Under the pieces are notes generated by a model. That model searched no databases. It was not told the origin of the DNA and saw only the letters and a list, made by a program, of their open reading frames with translations. From Cloacimonetes bacterium UBA6081 (lineage in GTDB: Bacteria > Cloacimonadota > Cloacimonadia > Cloacimonadales > Cloacimonadaceae): DNA of 17,981 nucleotides. Each line of letters starts with the position of its first letter. The first letter of the stretch is position 1. The translations under genes were made by a program, and so were the position numbers. Below are positions 1-8,664 of this stretch, one piece after another. The DNA is taken from positions 1 to 17,981 of the forward strand of contig DIXL01000128.1 of NCBI GenBank assembly GCA_002428685.1, written 5' to 3'.

Positions 1-10
1 CAACAAAAAT

Positions 11-73
11 GAGTCCTTGCCACCATTGTTACCTGATAATTGGGATGCAATGGGAATGGGGTGGCAATGACTC
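11..73. repeat. Imperfect inverted repeat in the upstream non-coding region
   Basis: Bases 11-24 pair with 60-73 at 13 of 14 positions (GAGTCCTTGCCACC against GGTGGCAATGACTC). The 35-nt loop between them contains a smaller ATTG/CAAT complementarity. No T-tract follows on either strand, so a plain intrinsic terminator is unlikely. The rest of 1-252 holds no convincing gene; AT-rich stretches such as those near 90-105 and 138-150 could hold a promoter for the downstream operon, but I cannot place one with confidence. Confidence 0.5.
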
Positions 74-252
74 CTGCTTGGTGAGTGTATAAACATATAT
101 TTCCCTTGCCAAAAATGTGTGCCTGAATAGCTTGTCCTTATAAAAAGAAAACCTGAGATGAGAGATGTGTTTCTGGCATCAAGGGTGAAGAGTTTCTTTT
201 CGCCTTCTTAGCTGCCACAGATGCAATCTTCTTGTTCTCACAAGGAAAAACA

Positions 253-525
253 ATGCCCGAAAAACGCCATGTGGTAAGTATCATCGTGGAAGACATCGAA
301 ACCGCCTTCCATCCCGTTTCCGAATTGCTGCACAGCTATGCCTCACACATCTTGTTACGCGTGGGCTATCCCATGCGCGATGTGGGGATTTCCGTAATAT
401 TCCTCATCATGGAGCTTTCCACAGCCGAAATGGGCGCATTTTCGGGCAAGCTTGGCCAGATTAAATCCGTGAAGGTAAAGGCCACCACCCTTAAAATTGA
501 ATTAGGAGATACAAATGAAGATTAG
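253..525 (+). CDS. TM1266-family putative iron-only hydrogenase system regulator
   Basis: This 90-residue protein begins MPEKRHVVSIIVED and resembles the small TM1266 family found beside [FeFe]-hydrogenase maturation genes. The family has a ferredoxin-like (ACT/NikR C-terminal-like) fold and is proposed, not proven, to be regulatory. The order of an initial VVSIIVE strand, a region rich in V, I and L around residues 30-60, and a closing VKVKATTLKIEL strand fits a small alpha/beta domain, and the length is normal for the family. The ATG at 253 was chosen because AAGGA lies at 242-246 with a 6-nt spacer; an in-frame TTG at 232 has no such support. The last 11 nt overlap hydG, implying translational coupling. 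There is no recognisable metal-binding cysteine cluster or HTH, so what it senses is unknown. Confidence 0.8.
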   Translation: MPEKRHVVSIIVEDIETAFHPVSELLHSYASHILLRVGYPMRDVGISVIFLIMELSTAEMGAFSGKLGQIKSVKVKATTLKIELGDTNED

Positions 526-1924
526 CATTGAAGGAGTGAAATCCTTTATCCCCACCGCAGAAATCAATGCGCTACTGGCTGCAAACAGCCATCCCAGCGA
601 AAGCAGAATCAGGGATATCATTGCCAAATCGCTGGATAAGCACAGGCTTAATCCCGATGAAACCGCTGCCCTCATTAGCGTTACCGACCCCGAACTGAAA
701 CAACTGATTCTGGAAGGCGCGCATACGCTGAAAGAACGGATTTACGGCAATCGCATCGTGCTGTTTGCACCGCTGTATGTAGGCAACGAATGCATCAACG
801 ACTGCGTGTATTGCGGCTTTAGAATCTCCAATAAAGAGTGCCATCGCGCCACCCTTTCACACGCGGATTTGATTGCAGAAACGCAGGCTCTGGTGGAAAC
901 AGGCCACAAACGGCTGATTATGGTATATGGCGAACACCCGATGTATAGCCCGGAATACATTGCCGAAACAGTGCAAACGGTGTATGATACCAAGTATAAA
1001 AAGGGCGAAATCAGGCGCGTAAACATCAACGCAGCACCCATGGACACAGAGGGATTCCGCACCGTGAAATCCGTTGGCATCGGCACTTACCAGATATTTC
1101 AGGAAACCTACCACGAGGAAACCTACAACAAACTGCATCCCAGGGGCCCCAAAAGCAGCTTCCTCTGGAGACTGGACGGGCTGGACAGAGCCATGCAAGC
1201 CGGTATTGACGATTTGGGGATAGGTGCTCTGATGGGGCTGTATGACTGGCACTTTGAAGTGATGGGGCTGCTGTATCACACTATTCACCTGGAAGAACGC
1301 TTTGGGGTGGGACCGCATACAATTTCCTTCCCGCGCATTGAACCGGCCATTGGCACAGATTTTACCGCGCATCCGCCCTATCAGGTGTCGGATGAGGATT
1401 TTAAGCTGTTAGTGGCCATCCTAAGGCTTAGCGTGCCCTATACGGGAATGATTCTTACCGCGCGTGAACCTATTGCCATTCGCAACGAGATTTTGCGCTA
1501 CGGCGTGTCGCAGATTGATGCGGGCAGTAGTATTGGCGTGGGCGATTATGCGCATAAAAACGATGAATCCAAAAGCAAGAGCCAGTTTGTCTTGGGTGAT
1601 ACCCGCAGTTTGGACGATGTGATTTATGAGCTGGCGCAAGGCGGATATATCCCTTCGTTTTGCACTTCCTGCTATCGGGCCGGACGCACCGGAGAACACT
1701 TTATGGAATTTGCCGTGCCGGGCTTTGTGAAACGCTTTTGCACCCCCAATGCGTTGCTCACTTTTGCCGAATACCTGTATGACTTTTCCAGCGAACGCAC
1801 GCTAAAAACCGGATTGGAGCTCATCTCCCGAGAAACTAATAAGATTGAAGATGCCAAGATGAAAAGCTCTGTAATAGAGAAACTGGCACAGATGCAAGAA
1901 GGGAAAAGGGATTTGTATTATTAG
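515..1924 (+). CDS. hydG: [FeFe] hydrogenase maturation radical SAM tyrosine lyase HydG
   Basis: HydG cleaves tyrosine to p-cresol and dehydroglycine, and releases CO and cyanide that build the Fe(CO)2(CN) synthon of the [FeFe]-hydrogenase H-cluster in the cytoplasm. The 469-residue length is normal for the family. The radical-SAM cluster motif is CX3CX2C at C93, C97 and C100, followed by the typical aromatic/GF step. The C-terminal auxiliary-cluster motif CX2CX22C is complete at C383, C386 and C409, which distinguishes HydG from the related ThiH and HydE. The ATG at 515 has AGGAG at 504-508 with a 6-nt spacer and lies inside the end of the TM1266-like gene. HydE, HydF and the hydrogenase itself are not in the window, so they must be encoded elsewhere. 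Presence of hydG implies H2 metabolism, probably fermentative H2 production. Confidence 0.97.
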   Translation: MKISIEGVKSFIPTAEINALLAANSHPSESRIRDIIAKSLDKHRLNPDETAALISVTDPELKQLILEGAHTLKERIYGNRIVLFAPLYVGNECINDCVYCGFRISNKECHRATLSHADLIAETQALVETGHKRLIMVYGEHPMYSPEYIAETVQTVYDTKYKKGEIRRVNINAAPMDTEGFRTVKSVGIGTYQIFQETYHEETYNKLHPRGPKSSFLWRLDGLDRAMQAGIDDLGIGALMGLYDWHFEVMGLLYHTIHLEERFGVGPHTISFPRIEPAIGTDFTAHPPYQVSDEDFKLLVAILRLSVPYTGMILTAREPIAIRNEILRYGVSQIDAGSSIGVGDYAHKNDESKSKSQFVLGDTRSLDDVIYELAQGGYIPSFCTSCYRAGRTGEHFMEFAVPGFVKRFCTPNALLTFAEYLYDFSSERTLKTGLELISRETNKIEDAKMKSSVIEKLAQMQEGKRDLYY

Positions 1925-1952
1925 GGGTTAGGGGTCAGGGGACAGGGGACAG
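1921..1952. repeat. Heptamer tandem array fused to the hydG stop codon
   Basis: The units are TTAGGGG, TTAGGGG, TCAGGGG, ACAGGGG and a partial ACAG, with an exact period of 7. The array begins inside the last codon and stop (TAG at 1922-1924) of hydG. A second period-7 array with the related unit CAGGTNN, read on the - strand, lies at 9680-9712. Degenerate heptamer arrays of this kind are known in several bacterial groups; their function is unclear. Confidence 0.8.
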
Positions 1953-1958
1953 TAACAT

Positions 1959-2087
1959 AGCTTTGCAAGCTGTTGTAACAGCCGGTTTGAAACCGGCGAC
2001 ACAGTGTTTGGCAATTAACTTCAAAACAGGCTTGGGTTTTTAAAAGGCCTGGGTTTTAAAACAGGTTTGGGTTTCAAACCCAAGCCT
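1959..2087. repeat. Cluster of REP-like palindromes and direct repeats
   Basis: Several hairpins are packed into the hydG downstream region. AGCTT-TGC-AAGCT lies at 1959-1971. GCCGGTTT-G-AAACCGGC lies at 1981-1997 and is perfect over 8 bp. A 12-bp arm at 2063-2074 (AGGTTTGGGTTT) pairs with 2076-2087 (AAACCCAAGCCT), with one G-T wobble. The arm AGGYYTGGGTTT is also present as direct repeats near 2033 and 2046. This resembles intergenic palindromic elements dispersed through a genome (REP type). It could act as an mRNA 3' end or be a mobile repeat remnant. Confidence 0.7.
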
Positions 2088-2119
2088 ACAACAGGATACA
2101 ATCCTATGTTACGAACTAA

Positions 2120-2160
2120 GCAAAGGCGGGATAAAAACCCCGCCTTTGCTGTTTATTAGT
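2120..2160. terminator. Intrinsic terminator-like hairpin between convergent genes
   Basis: GCAAAGGCGGG at 2120-2130 pairs perfectly with CCCGCCTTTGC at 2139-2149 around an 8-nt A-rich loop. On the + strand it is followed by TGTTTATTAGTATTTTTTAG, a discontinuous T-rich tract, so it fits termination of the hydG operon. On the - strand it starts 22 nt after the stop of the giant C25 gene but has a poorer T-tract, so it may work in both directions less efficiently. Confidence 0.75.
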
Positions 2161-2170
2161 ATTTTTTAGC

Positions 2171-5100
2171 TTATTTCGTGGGGACTTCCGTTGTTGCTTT
2201 GATGCAATAGAAAGCCTTATCCTGCCAAACCTCAGTCCATTGGAGAAGAGAAGTGGTTCCTACCAAGGAATATGGTCCAGCGGGATTGCTGCTTCTAAAC
2301 ACTTGGTAACTATGTGCATTGGGAATGGTGTTCCATTGCAACATTGCCGAGGTTCCATTGTGGCTGATGGCAACTGCCGGAGTAGCTAAGGTAGGAAATG
2401 CACCTGTCCCTGATACCGATAGTGAATAAGAGCCATTATTAGTTGCATTTGAGGTAATTAGCACATTACCATTGTAGCTTTGCTCCAAAGTTGGGGTAAA
2501 AGTGAGATAGAAGGTCTGGCTGGCTCCCTGAGAAATGGCAAAACGGAAATCTGTAGGGGTTCTTGTTTCCGACTTGGCATGTAACGATATTCCACTGCTT
2601 CTTGATTCTGCTAGAGCGTAACCTGCGGGAATTGCAACATAACCTGCCAAGAGCTGATCTCCAGTGTTCTGAATGGTAAATGGCTGCATTGCAGAGTTGC
2701 CGATCTCTACTTCACCAAAATTTAGCTGGGAAGCAGAAAGGGAGATGGTTGCCCCTTGTGAATCGCTAAGGACTGCTAATCTGATATTGGGTCGATATTG
2801 AGAAGTACTACCCCCAGAAAATACGTTGGTCTGGTTTTCATCATCATTCCTAGCCCAACGTTGTCCATTAGAAAGTGAATTGTAGCGAAGCGTTCCAGAA
2901 TGAGTCCAGCCCTCTGCAATTCCGAAAGCTGTGTCGATAAGAAGATTATCGGTTCCGTTCCAGGTAAAGGGAGTATTAAAAGACAGCATGTCCCAGCCAC
3001 CTGCAGTAGGCATGTATGCTGTTGCGCTATATACTGTTTGCATATCATCCGAAGAGTGCCAATTTATAGCATTGGCAGCGTTTGTATGCTTCATCCTGAT
3101 TAGGAAATTCGGAAGTGTGTAGTCTGGGACCGATACTACGTCAAAACCAAGCTGGGTAATGCTTATGGGGCCTACTATCCCCGCAGCATTTAACTCTGCA
3201 GCAGTGTAAACAAATTGGCTATGAACGCTTTTATACATGACGTTAATGGGTGTCGTTACACTTGTTCCGCTTACCGATGTTCCATTACCGATGTTAAAAA
3301 ATACCGCTACACCTGCAATAGGAGTCGCTTGGATAGTTGGCGAAGCATTCCCTTCTTCTGTGCCATATAAAGCTGTTACATAATAGCTATAAGTGCTGCC
3401 ATTAACCACATCCACATCGTTGAATAATAAATCTGTTGCCGTAGTGAACAAAGTTCCATTGCGAAAAACGCGGTATCCCGTAGGCGTTCCGAAATCCGGA
3501 ACCTGCCAGCTTAAACTGACAATCTGGTTGCCGGACAAAGCAGTAAGATTGTTGGGAGCAGGTGCATAGGGAGTGGCATTTACAGTTTCAGATGGATCGG
3601 ATTCACCATCGTTATATACTGCTTTCAGGTAGTAACTATAGTTTGTGTTATTAACCACTGCGTTATCGGTGTAACTTAATCCTGAAATAGTTGTTAACGA
3701 AGCTGAGTTCTTGAATATCTTATAACCTGTGGGAGTTCCGCTAATGGGTGTTTCCCAGGTTAAAGTTACTGATGCAAAACCTGGGGCAGCCACAAGATTT
3801 TGAGGTGGATACAAAGTTCCAACAGCAGGAAATACCTTTAACCTGAGGTTGGGCAAAGCATTTGTTGACACCAATGAGGTAGGGGCAGCAGAATCACTGC
3901 GGTTTTCTCTGGCACGGGTTGCAGTTGAGGTTGTGTATGTCCACATTGAATAATTTGTTACATATTGCTGAAATCCCTTGATGCATAAAAGTGATAGATT
4001 TTGAGTTCCATCGTATTCAAACATGTTATTCAGATTTACCTCCATCCAACCGCTCTCTGCATTATTGGTAAACGCACCGTTATAAACAAGTGTGTATCCG
4101 GCAAGAGAATAATCACCTGCAGAGATAGAATTTGCGGAAGTGTGTTTCATATATATCGATACACTCTCGATGGTGCCGACATCAGTTCCACTACTTTTAT
4201 AAAAAGCAACTGACTTGATGGAACCTGCCATACCGATTTCGGAATTAAGATAAATGGCTTCATGGGCAGAGTAGTTATACCATCTGTCAATTGGATAGCC
4301 CTGAGCTGAATCACCTGTCCCGATCACTACTTGCAAAGGAGCACCAACTTCCACACTGGAATTCTTTGTCGCAGTAAAAGATCCTGCAATGGCATTGAAG
4401 ACCAAATTTGCCATGGTGCCAACAGATATGGATGTTGATGTGCTAATCGAGAAAGTGAGGGATGCAAATCCTAAGGGTTGGATTGCCGTAAAGCTCGTAG
4501 AACCAGATACAATTGTGATCCCCGTGGTTGTGCTGCTTATTGTGGCATTTCCAGCCGGACTGGCTACAAGACCGGTATTATGCAAAGCTATATTAATATA
4601 GGCAGTCTCTCCCGGATCCAGGATTCCATTGTGATTTCCCACGGTATCGTTAACTGAAAAGGAACCGAAATCTAACACAGGAGTGTTTACTGTTAATGTG
4701 AAATTGTAAATCCAGGTGTTTCCACTGCCTGTAATGGTGAGAGTAAACGCTATTTGTTGACCATTGATGCAAGCAGATGAAACTGTTATAGCATGATTCG
4801 ATAGCGGCGTCCCTATGGCTTCGGCAGCAATGTTTCCATAGGATGCTGTGGCAATGTTAATAGTTACATAAGGGCTGGTGGAGGTTAATGTTGCAGAAAC
4901 ATTTGTGGCAGGAGACAATCCGCTGTTTCTAAGCAAGATGGAGAGATTTGAGTTTTCCCCAGGCTCCAGGTATCCATTGGCATTGGGATCAAGGATATTG
5001 GTTTGAAGAATTGTAAGATGTGGGTTTTCGGATAATATTGGCCTGGTGCTGATAAAGAGAGATTTATTGTTTGCCAAGGGAGCAGCAGCGGTTGGATAGG

Positions 5101-8100
5101 TATTGTTGAAGGTATATTCAAGCCCTACTGTGCCATTATGGTCTTTGATTCCAATTGTGGAGTAATTACCATGAGGGAAAGTATCTCCATCGCCCAAGTC
5201 TATGTTATTAAATACCTTATATTGCAGTTTTATTTGCCCGTCATTTGTTATAGTGGGGTAAAAAATCGGGTCGTATAGAATCGCTTGAAAAGTTTCGGGG
5301 GTTACCCTGTCATAACCTGAGATCACATTATACCACTCAACCACGTAATAGTGCATTGCAGAATTGTAATAAGTATAAACTCCGCTGCCTGTATTAAGCT
5401 GCAAATCATCCCAAAATACAGCGATCATAGGATTTGGCCCGCCTGGTCCAGGTAAACGCCAATTGCGCCAATCAGAATCCTGGGTGGCACCAAACGCAAT
5501 AAATCCGTTGGAGGAAATTGAAGCCCGAGTGTAGGATTGCCCATAAAAATTGAAAGCAAAAGGCAGATTTACAGTTTGAATAGATACTGCTCCTACCTGA
5601 TCTCCTTCGTCAGAAGAGCTACCGGGATCGGTTAAACTAAGCAGGGTTCCGCTGCCTCCTTCGGCTGTGGCGATTGGAACCCACGAGTAAGTAGGACACT
5701 GCAGGTAACCGGAATCGCTTTGGTCAAAAATGAAATAACCATAAGCATCCTGACCGAGGGGATCGTTTACAGTAGTTTGACCAATAGTTACAGTTAAGCC
5801 AATACTCTGGCAATAACCAGATGCATTGTATAAATACAGCTCCAAGGGAATTGTCATGCCATCAATACAGGTTCCACGGGCATAGATTTGAAAACTATTG
5901 CTGTTGTTACTCACGGTGCTGTTTACTGCAATGTTTCCAAAAGCCCCCAAGGAGTCTTGAACCTCAAAATAGACATCATAAGATCTTAAGATGGCAGATA
6001 TTCCGTTTAAATTAGCAGAACCAATGTTCTTTAAACTAAAGGTCAAAGGAAACACATTCCCGGGATTAACTACGTTTCCGGAAGCCCCGACAAATGAGTA
6101 TGACAGCATCTGCAATTTACCCGTCTGCACAACAATGGGAACACTGATAGTCCAATTTTGCAGCGACCCCTCTATGCTAAGTGTGATTGTAAATTGATAA
6201 TCATCGGGACAGTTGGATGCAACGGAAAAGATAATGGGGTTGTCGTTTTCTCCATAACTATTGGGGGCGATTGAATTGAATTCTATCCGATCGGTGCTTT
6301 GCATACTTACATAGGGATCCGAGCAATTGACTACCCCACTTAAAAATATTGTGCTGGCTGTCGTATTCTTCAGACTGACATACAGATTTATGCTTTCACC
6401 AGGATTCACAATCCCATCACCATTGCCGGTTGCAGTATCATCATCGGCAATGTAACTATCGTAAACGATACCACCGGCAGCATTAACCGTCAACGAAGTT
6501 TGGCTTGGTTTGAAATCATCCTTGTTTACTGTAATAGTATAGCTTCCGGACATCGTAGCAGGTGTATCCAGAACAACGTAACCGTATTCATTAGTATAGC
6601 CAACTATCTGAATTGAAGAAGCATTGGTAATGGTAACTGCAGCACCTTCCACTATCTGTCTGTTGCCATCAGACACACTAACCATTATGTTTGTAGTTCC
6701 TGCAGCAATAGTGGCAGGAGCATCAACGATAAATGTATTGGGAATGCCAACATACACTGTTGCGGTGGGATCGCCCATAATATTGCAAAATTGGGCGAAG
6801 TTTAATGCCTGGGTAGGGTTGCTCACTCCGTAAACTGAATTAAGATATAGCTTCCCGACCAACATGGCAGAGCCCATATCACGCAAGCCCATAGGGTATA
6901 AACCGTGGAAAATGCCCACATTTAGACAGTTGTTCATAGGAGTATGGGTGGAAGATGTTGCCATCCCAATAGCTGTTACTGCTCCTCCAAGTGTTGCTTC
7001 GGTTCCGTATCTGATAACCGATTCTGTCGTGGCAGTGGTAGTTGCTCCGCCAAATGTTCCGGTGTTACAAGTAATAAATACTGCATGAAACAGCTTTGAG
7101 CTATTAAACATATTGTTCATTGTGCTGGGCCATCCACTCATGCCGATGTAACCACGATAGTTATAAAACGCTACTCCCTGATTGATTGCAGTGTTAATTG
7201 ACGTCGAACTTGGTGAAGCATTATAGAGTGTGGTGTAAGTGTAATCAGGATTTACTTCGCTTGCAACATCACTAACATAGTGATTTGTGTATATAGTGGA
7301 AATCCCTGAATGATAAGTGTCACCAACAAGCACCATTTTATTCAACCAACCGGCATTAGAGATATCTATATCACGTTCAACAGACATAACTTTACCAAGA
7401 TAAGTAACCAAATCTGATGAGCTGGTAACGGATATTCTTCCAATTACAAGGTCACCCAGATTATCACCTCCTGCAAGCCAGGTGTATTGATAGTCAACAT
7501 AAGAGCTGAAGGTCGGAACTGCGATAGATCCATCTGTATCGCCTATCAGCACAACGTAATCAGGTCTGTCTGGCCAAGTGTCGTAGGCATTTTGAATATA
7601 GGTTTTTATATTCGCACTCGTTGTCCCTGTTGTGGCCGTGCTTGCAGAATAAACTTTAAAACCTTTCTGTTTTTTCCAAGCTACATACTCATTTACTTTA
7701 GTCTGGTATATGGCATCGTTAAAGTTTCCATATATCACCAGCAGAACGGGATTTTGATACACTGTATCACGTGTGATCATTTCATTATAATTCAGAATTA
7801 GCCCACGGTAAATTTTCTCAAAGCCACGGGAGATACTACGCGGAGGGCTAAGCTCATTTACCGAAAGCAAACTATTGAAATTCAACTGAATATCTATCAC
7901 AGGGTTTACAATCAGGTTATGCCCATCCATGTCATATTGAAAGGGATAAACATTTATTGTAACCACGCGGTAATCACGCAAAATCTGTGGTTCCGAGCTT
8001 ACTACAGAAGCCTGGGGATACAAAGTTCCAGGGATTCTGCCACTGCTGCGTTCGTTGTAAAGCTCTCTATCAAAATCGGAGCGGTTGAGAACCTCCACAG

Positions 8101-8419
8101 AACTGGATGTATTTAAGGAATTCAAGGTATAGCCTCCGCTGTAGGGGATGGCTATCATAGTAGTAAATACAGGTAGGGTTTCTTTTTCGTCAATAAATAG
8201 GTAAGGTGTGTTTTCAACCTTTACCCGTTGATGAATAACGCCATCAAGCTCCACATTTTCCAATTCCCAATGGGGTAATTGAAAGCGAATATTGGCAGAT
8301 TGGGTGTTACTCCGGGAAAGACTGAAGGGATTTCCAGCATCTGTTAACTGGGCAAAAAGCACCACGGGAAACAGAATAACAAGCATTAAGCTTAGATAAA
8401 TAGTTCGTGCAGAATACAT
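2171..8419 (-). CDS. Giant secreted gingipain-family (C25) multidomain protein
   Basis: The protein has 2082 residues. Residues 1-23 form a signal peptide with a hydrophobic core ending LFA, probably cut before Q24. Residues 24-215 resemble a C25 propeptide. Residues 222-553 are the gingipain-like domain, with the nucleophile region ITCNTGTF at C451. Where gingipains have NYTGHG the protein reads NYRGYIG (Y424), so the standard catalytic His is missing. Next come a carboxypeptidase-like Ig domain (556-648), CARDB-like modules with NG.L.PGE signatures (655-770, 1140-1245, 1253-1357), a nidogen-like region (905-1125), two related beta-sandwich modules (1363-1532, 1707-1884) flanking two fibronectin III domains (1538-1617, 1620-1699), a HYDIN-like region (1890-2005) and a last FnIII (2008-2076). 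No recognisable T9SS sorting domain closes it. The ATG at 8419 has GAGGT at 8430-8426 with a 6-nt spacer. Adhesin or modified peptidase is the inferred role. Confidence 0.88.
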   Translation of the reverse strand: MYSARTIYLSLMLVILFPVVLFAQLTDAGNPFSLSRSNTQSANIRFQLPHWELENVELDGVIHQRVKVENTPYLFIDEKETLPVFTTMIAIPYSGGYTLNSLNTSSSVEVLNRSDFDRELYNERSSGRIPGTLYPQASVVSSEPQILRDYRVVTINVYPFQYDMDGHNLIVNPVIDIQLNFNSLLSVNELSPPRSISRGFEKIYRGLILNYNEMITRDTVYQNPVLLVIYGNFNDAIYQTKVNEYVAWKKQKGFKVYSASTATTGTTSANIKTYIQNAYDTWPDRPDYVVLIGDTDGSIAVPTFSSYVDYQYTWLAGGDNLGDLVIGRISVTSSSDLVTYLGKVMSVERDIDISNAGWLNKMVLVGDTYHSGISTIYTNHYVSDVASEVNPDYTYTTLYNASPSSTSINTAINQGVAFYNYRGYIGMSGWPSTMNNMFNSSKLFHAVFITCNTGTFGGATTTATTESVIRYGTEATLGGAVTAIGMATSSTHTPMNNCLNVGIFHGLYPMGLRDMGSAMLVGKLYLNSVYGVSNPTQALNFAQFCNIMGDPTATVYVGIPNTFIVDAPATIAAGTTNIMVSVSDGNRQIVEGAAVTITNASSIQIVGYTNEYGYVVLDTPATMSGSYTITVNKDDFKPSQTSLTVNAAGGIVYDSYIADDDTATGNGDGIVNPGESINLYVSLKNTTASTIFLSGVVNCSDPYVSMQSTDRIEFNSIAPNSYGENDNPIIFSVASNCPDDYQFTITLSIEGSLQNWTISVPIVVQTGKLQMLSYSFVGASGNVVNPGNVFPLTFSLKNIGSANLNGISAILRSYDVYFEVQDSLGAFGNIAVNSTVSNNSNSFQIYARGTCIDGMTIPLELYLYNASGYCQSIGLTVTIGQTTVNDPLGQDAYGYFIFDQSDSGYLQCPTYSWVPIATAEGGSGTLLSLTDPGSSSDEGDQVGAVSIQTVNLPFAFNFYGQSYTRASISSNGFIAFGATQDSDWRNWRLPGPGGPNPMIAVFWDDLQLNTGSGVYTYYNSAMHYYVVEWYNVISGYDRVTPETFQAILYDPIFYPTITNDGQIKLQYKVFNNIDLGDGDTFPHGNYSTIGIKDHNGTVGLEYTFNNTYPTAAAPLANNKSLFISTRPILSENPHLTILQTNILDPNANGYLEPGENSNLSILLRNSGLSPATNVSATLTSTSPYVTINIATASYGNIAAEAIGTPLSNHAITVSSACINGQQIAFTLTITGSGNTWIYNFTLTVNTPVLDFGSFSVNDTVGNHNGILDPGETAYINIALHNTGLVASPAGNATISSTTTGITIVSGSTSFTAIQPLGFASLTFSISTSTSISVGTMANLVFNAIAGSFTATKNSSVEVGAPLQVVIGTGDSAQGYPIDRWYNYSAHEAIYLNSEIGMAGSIKSVAFYKSSGTDVGTIESVSIYMKHTSANSISAGDYSLAGYTLVYNGAFTNNAESGWMEVNLNNMFEYDGTQNLSLLCIKGFQQYVTNYSMWTYTTSTATRARENRSDSAAPTSLVSTNALPNLRLKVFPAVGTLYPPQNLVAAPGFASVTLTWETPISGTPTGYKIFKNSASLTTISGLSYTDNAVVNNTNYSYYLKAVYNDGESDPSETVNATPYAPAPNNLTALSGNQIVSLSWQVPDFGTPTGYRVFRNGTLFTTATDLLFNDVDVVNGSTYSYYVTALYGTEEGNASPTIQATPIAGVAVFFNIGNGTSVSGTSVTTPINVMYKSVHSQFVYTAAELNAAGIVGPISITQLGFDVVSVPDYTLPNFLIRMKHTNAANAINWHSSDDMQTVYSATAYMPTAGGWDMLSFNTPFTWNGTDNLLIDTAFGIAEGWTHSGTLRYNSLSNGQRWARNDDENQTNVFSGGSTSQYRPNIRLAVLSDSQGATISLSASQLNFGEVEIGNSAMQPFTIQNTGDQLLAGYVAIPAGYALAESRSSGISLHAKSETRTPTDFRFAISQGASQTFYLTFTPTLEQSYNGNVLITSNATNNGSYSLSVSGTGAFPTLATPAVAISHNGTSAMLQWNTIPNAHSYQVFRSSNPAGPYSLVGTTSLLQWTEVWQDKAFYCIKATTEVPTK

Positions 8420-8619
8420 TAAGCTACCTCAATTAGTTTTGTGTTTCTTCTGCCCTATTAGTAAAGCAATTGTCGGTGCAATTGTGAATAATTCTGATTC
8501 TTAAGATATGATATTAACATCTGTTCACTCGCAACTATTTACAGCAGTGAGGATTGATTTTGGATATTATAACTGATGCCATCCAGCAGGATGGAGATTC
8601 GATAGTTGCTAATAAAACA
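8420..8619. other. Intergenic region upstream of the giant C25 gene
   Basis: I see no gene here. It must hold the promoter of the - strand C25 gene. A possible operator is the pair GCAATTGT at 8466-8473 and GCAATTGTG at 8478-8486 (period 12, each containing the palindrome CAATTG), which lies 50-70 nt upstream of the start codon. No -35/-10 pair is convincing enough to name. Confidence 0.35.
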
Positions 8620-8638
8620 GGCGGAATTCACTTCCGCC
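8609..8638 (-). terminator. Intrinsic terminator of the cpgS-arcC transcription unit
   Basis: GGCGGAA at 8620-8626 pairs perfectly with TTCCGCC at 8632-8638 around a 5-nt loop. Read on the - strand, the hairpin lies 27 nt after the carbamate kinase stop codon and is followed by TGTTTTATTAG, a U-rich run in RNA. Spacing and orientation fit termination of arcC. Confidence 0.8.
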
Positions 8639-8664
8639 CAATAATAACTGATTGTGAGCTTGGC

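Noticed and set aside
1..252. Riboswitch or structured leader for the hydG operon
   Set aside because: An inverted repeat is present, but no known riboswitch consensus is visible and no terminator/antiterminator pair can be drawn next to the start codon.
2900..3122. Overlapping + strand frames inside the giant C25 gene
   Set aside because: They are antisense shadows; the - strand frame is a continuous 2082-residue protein with a signal peptide and recognisable domains.
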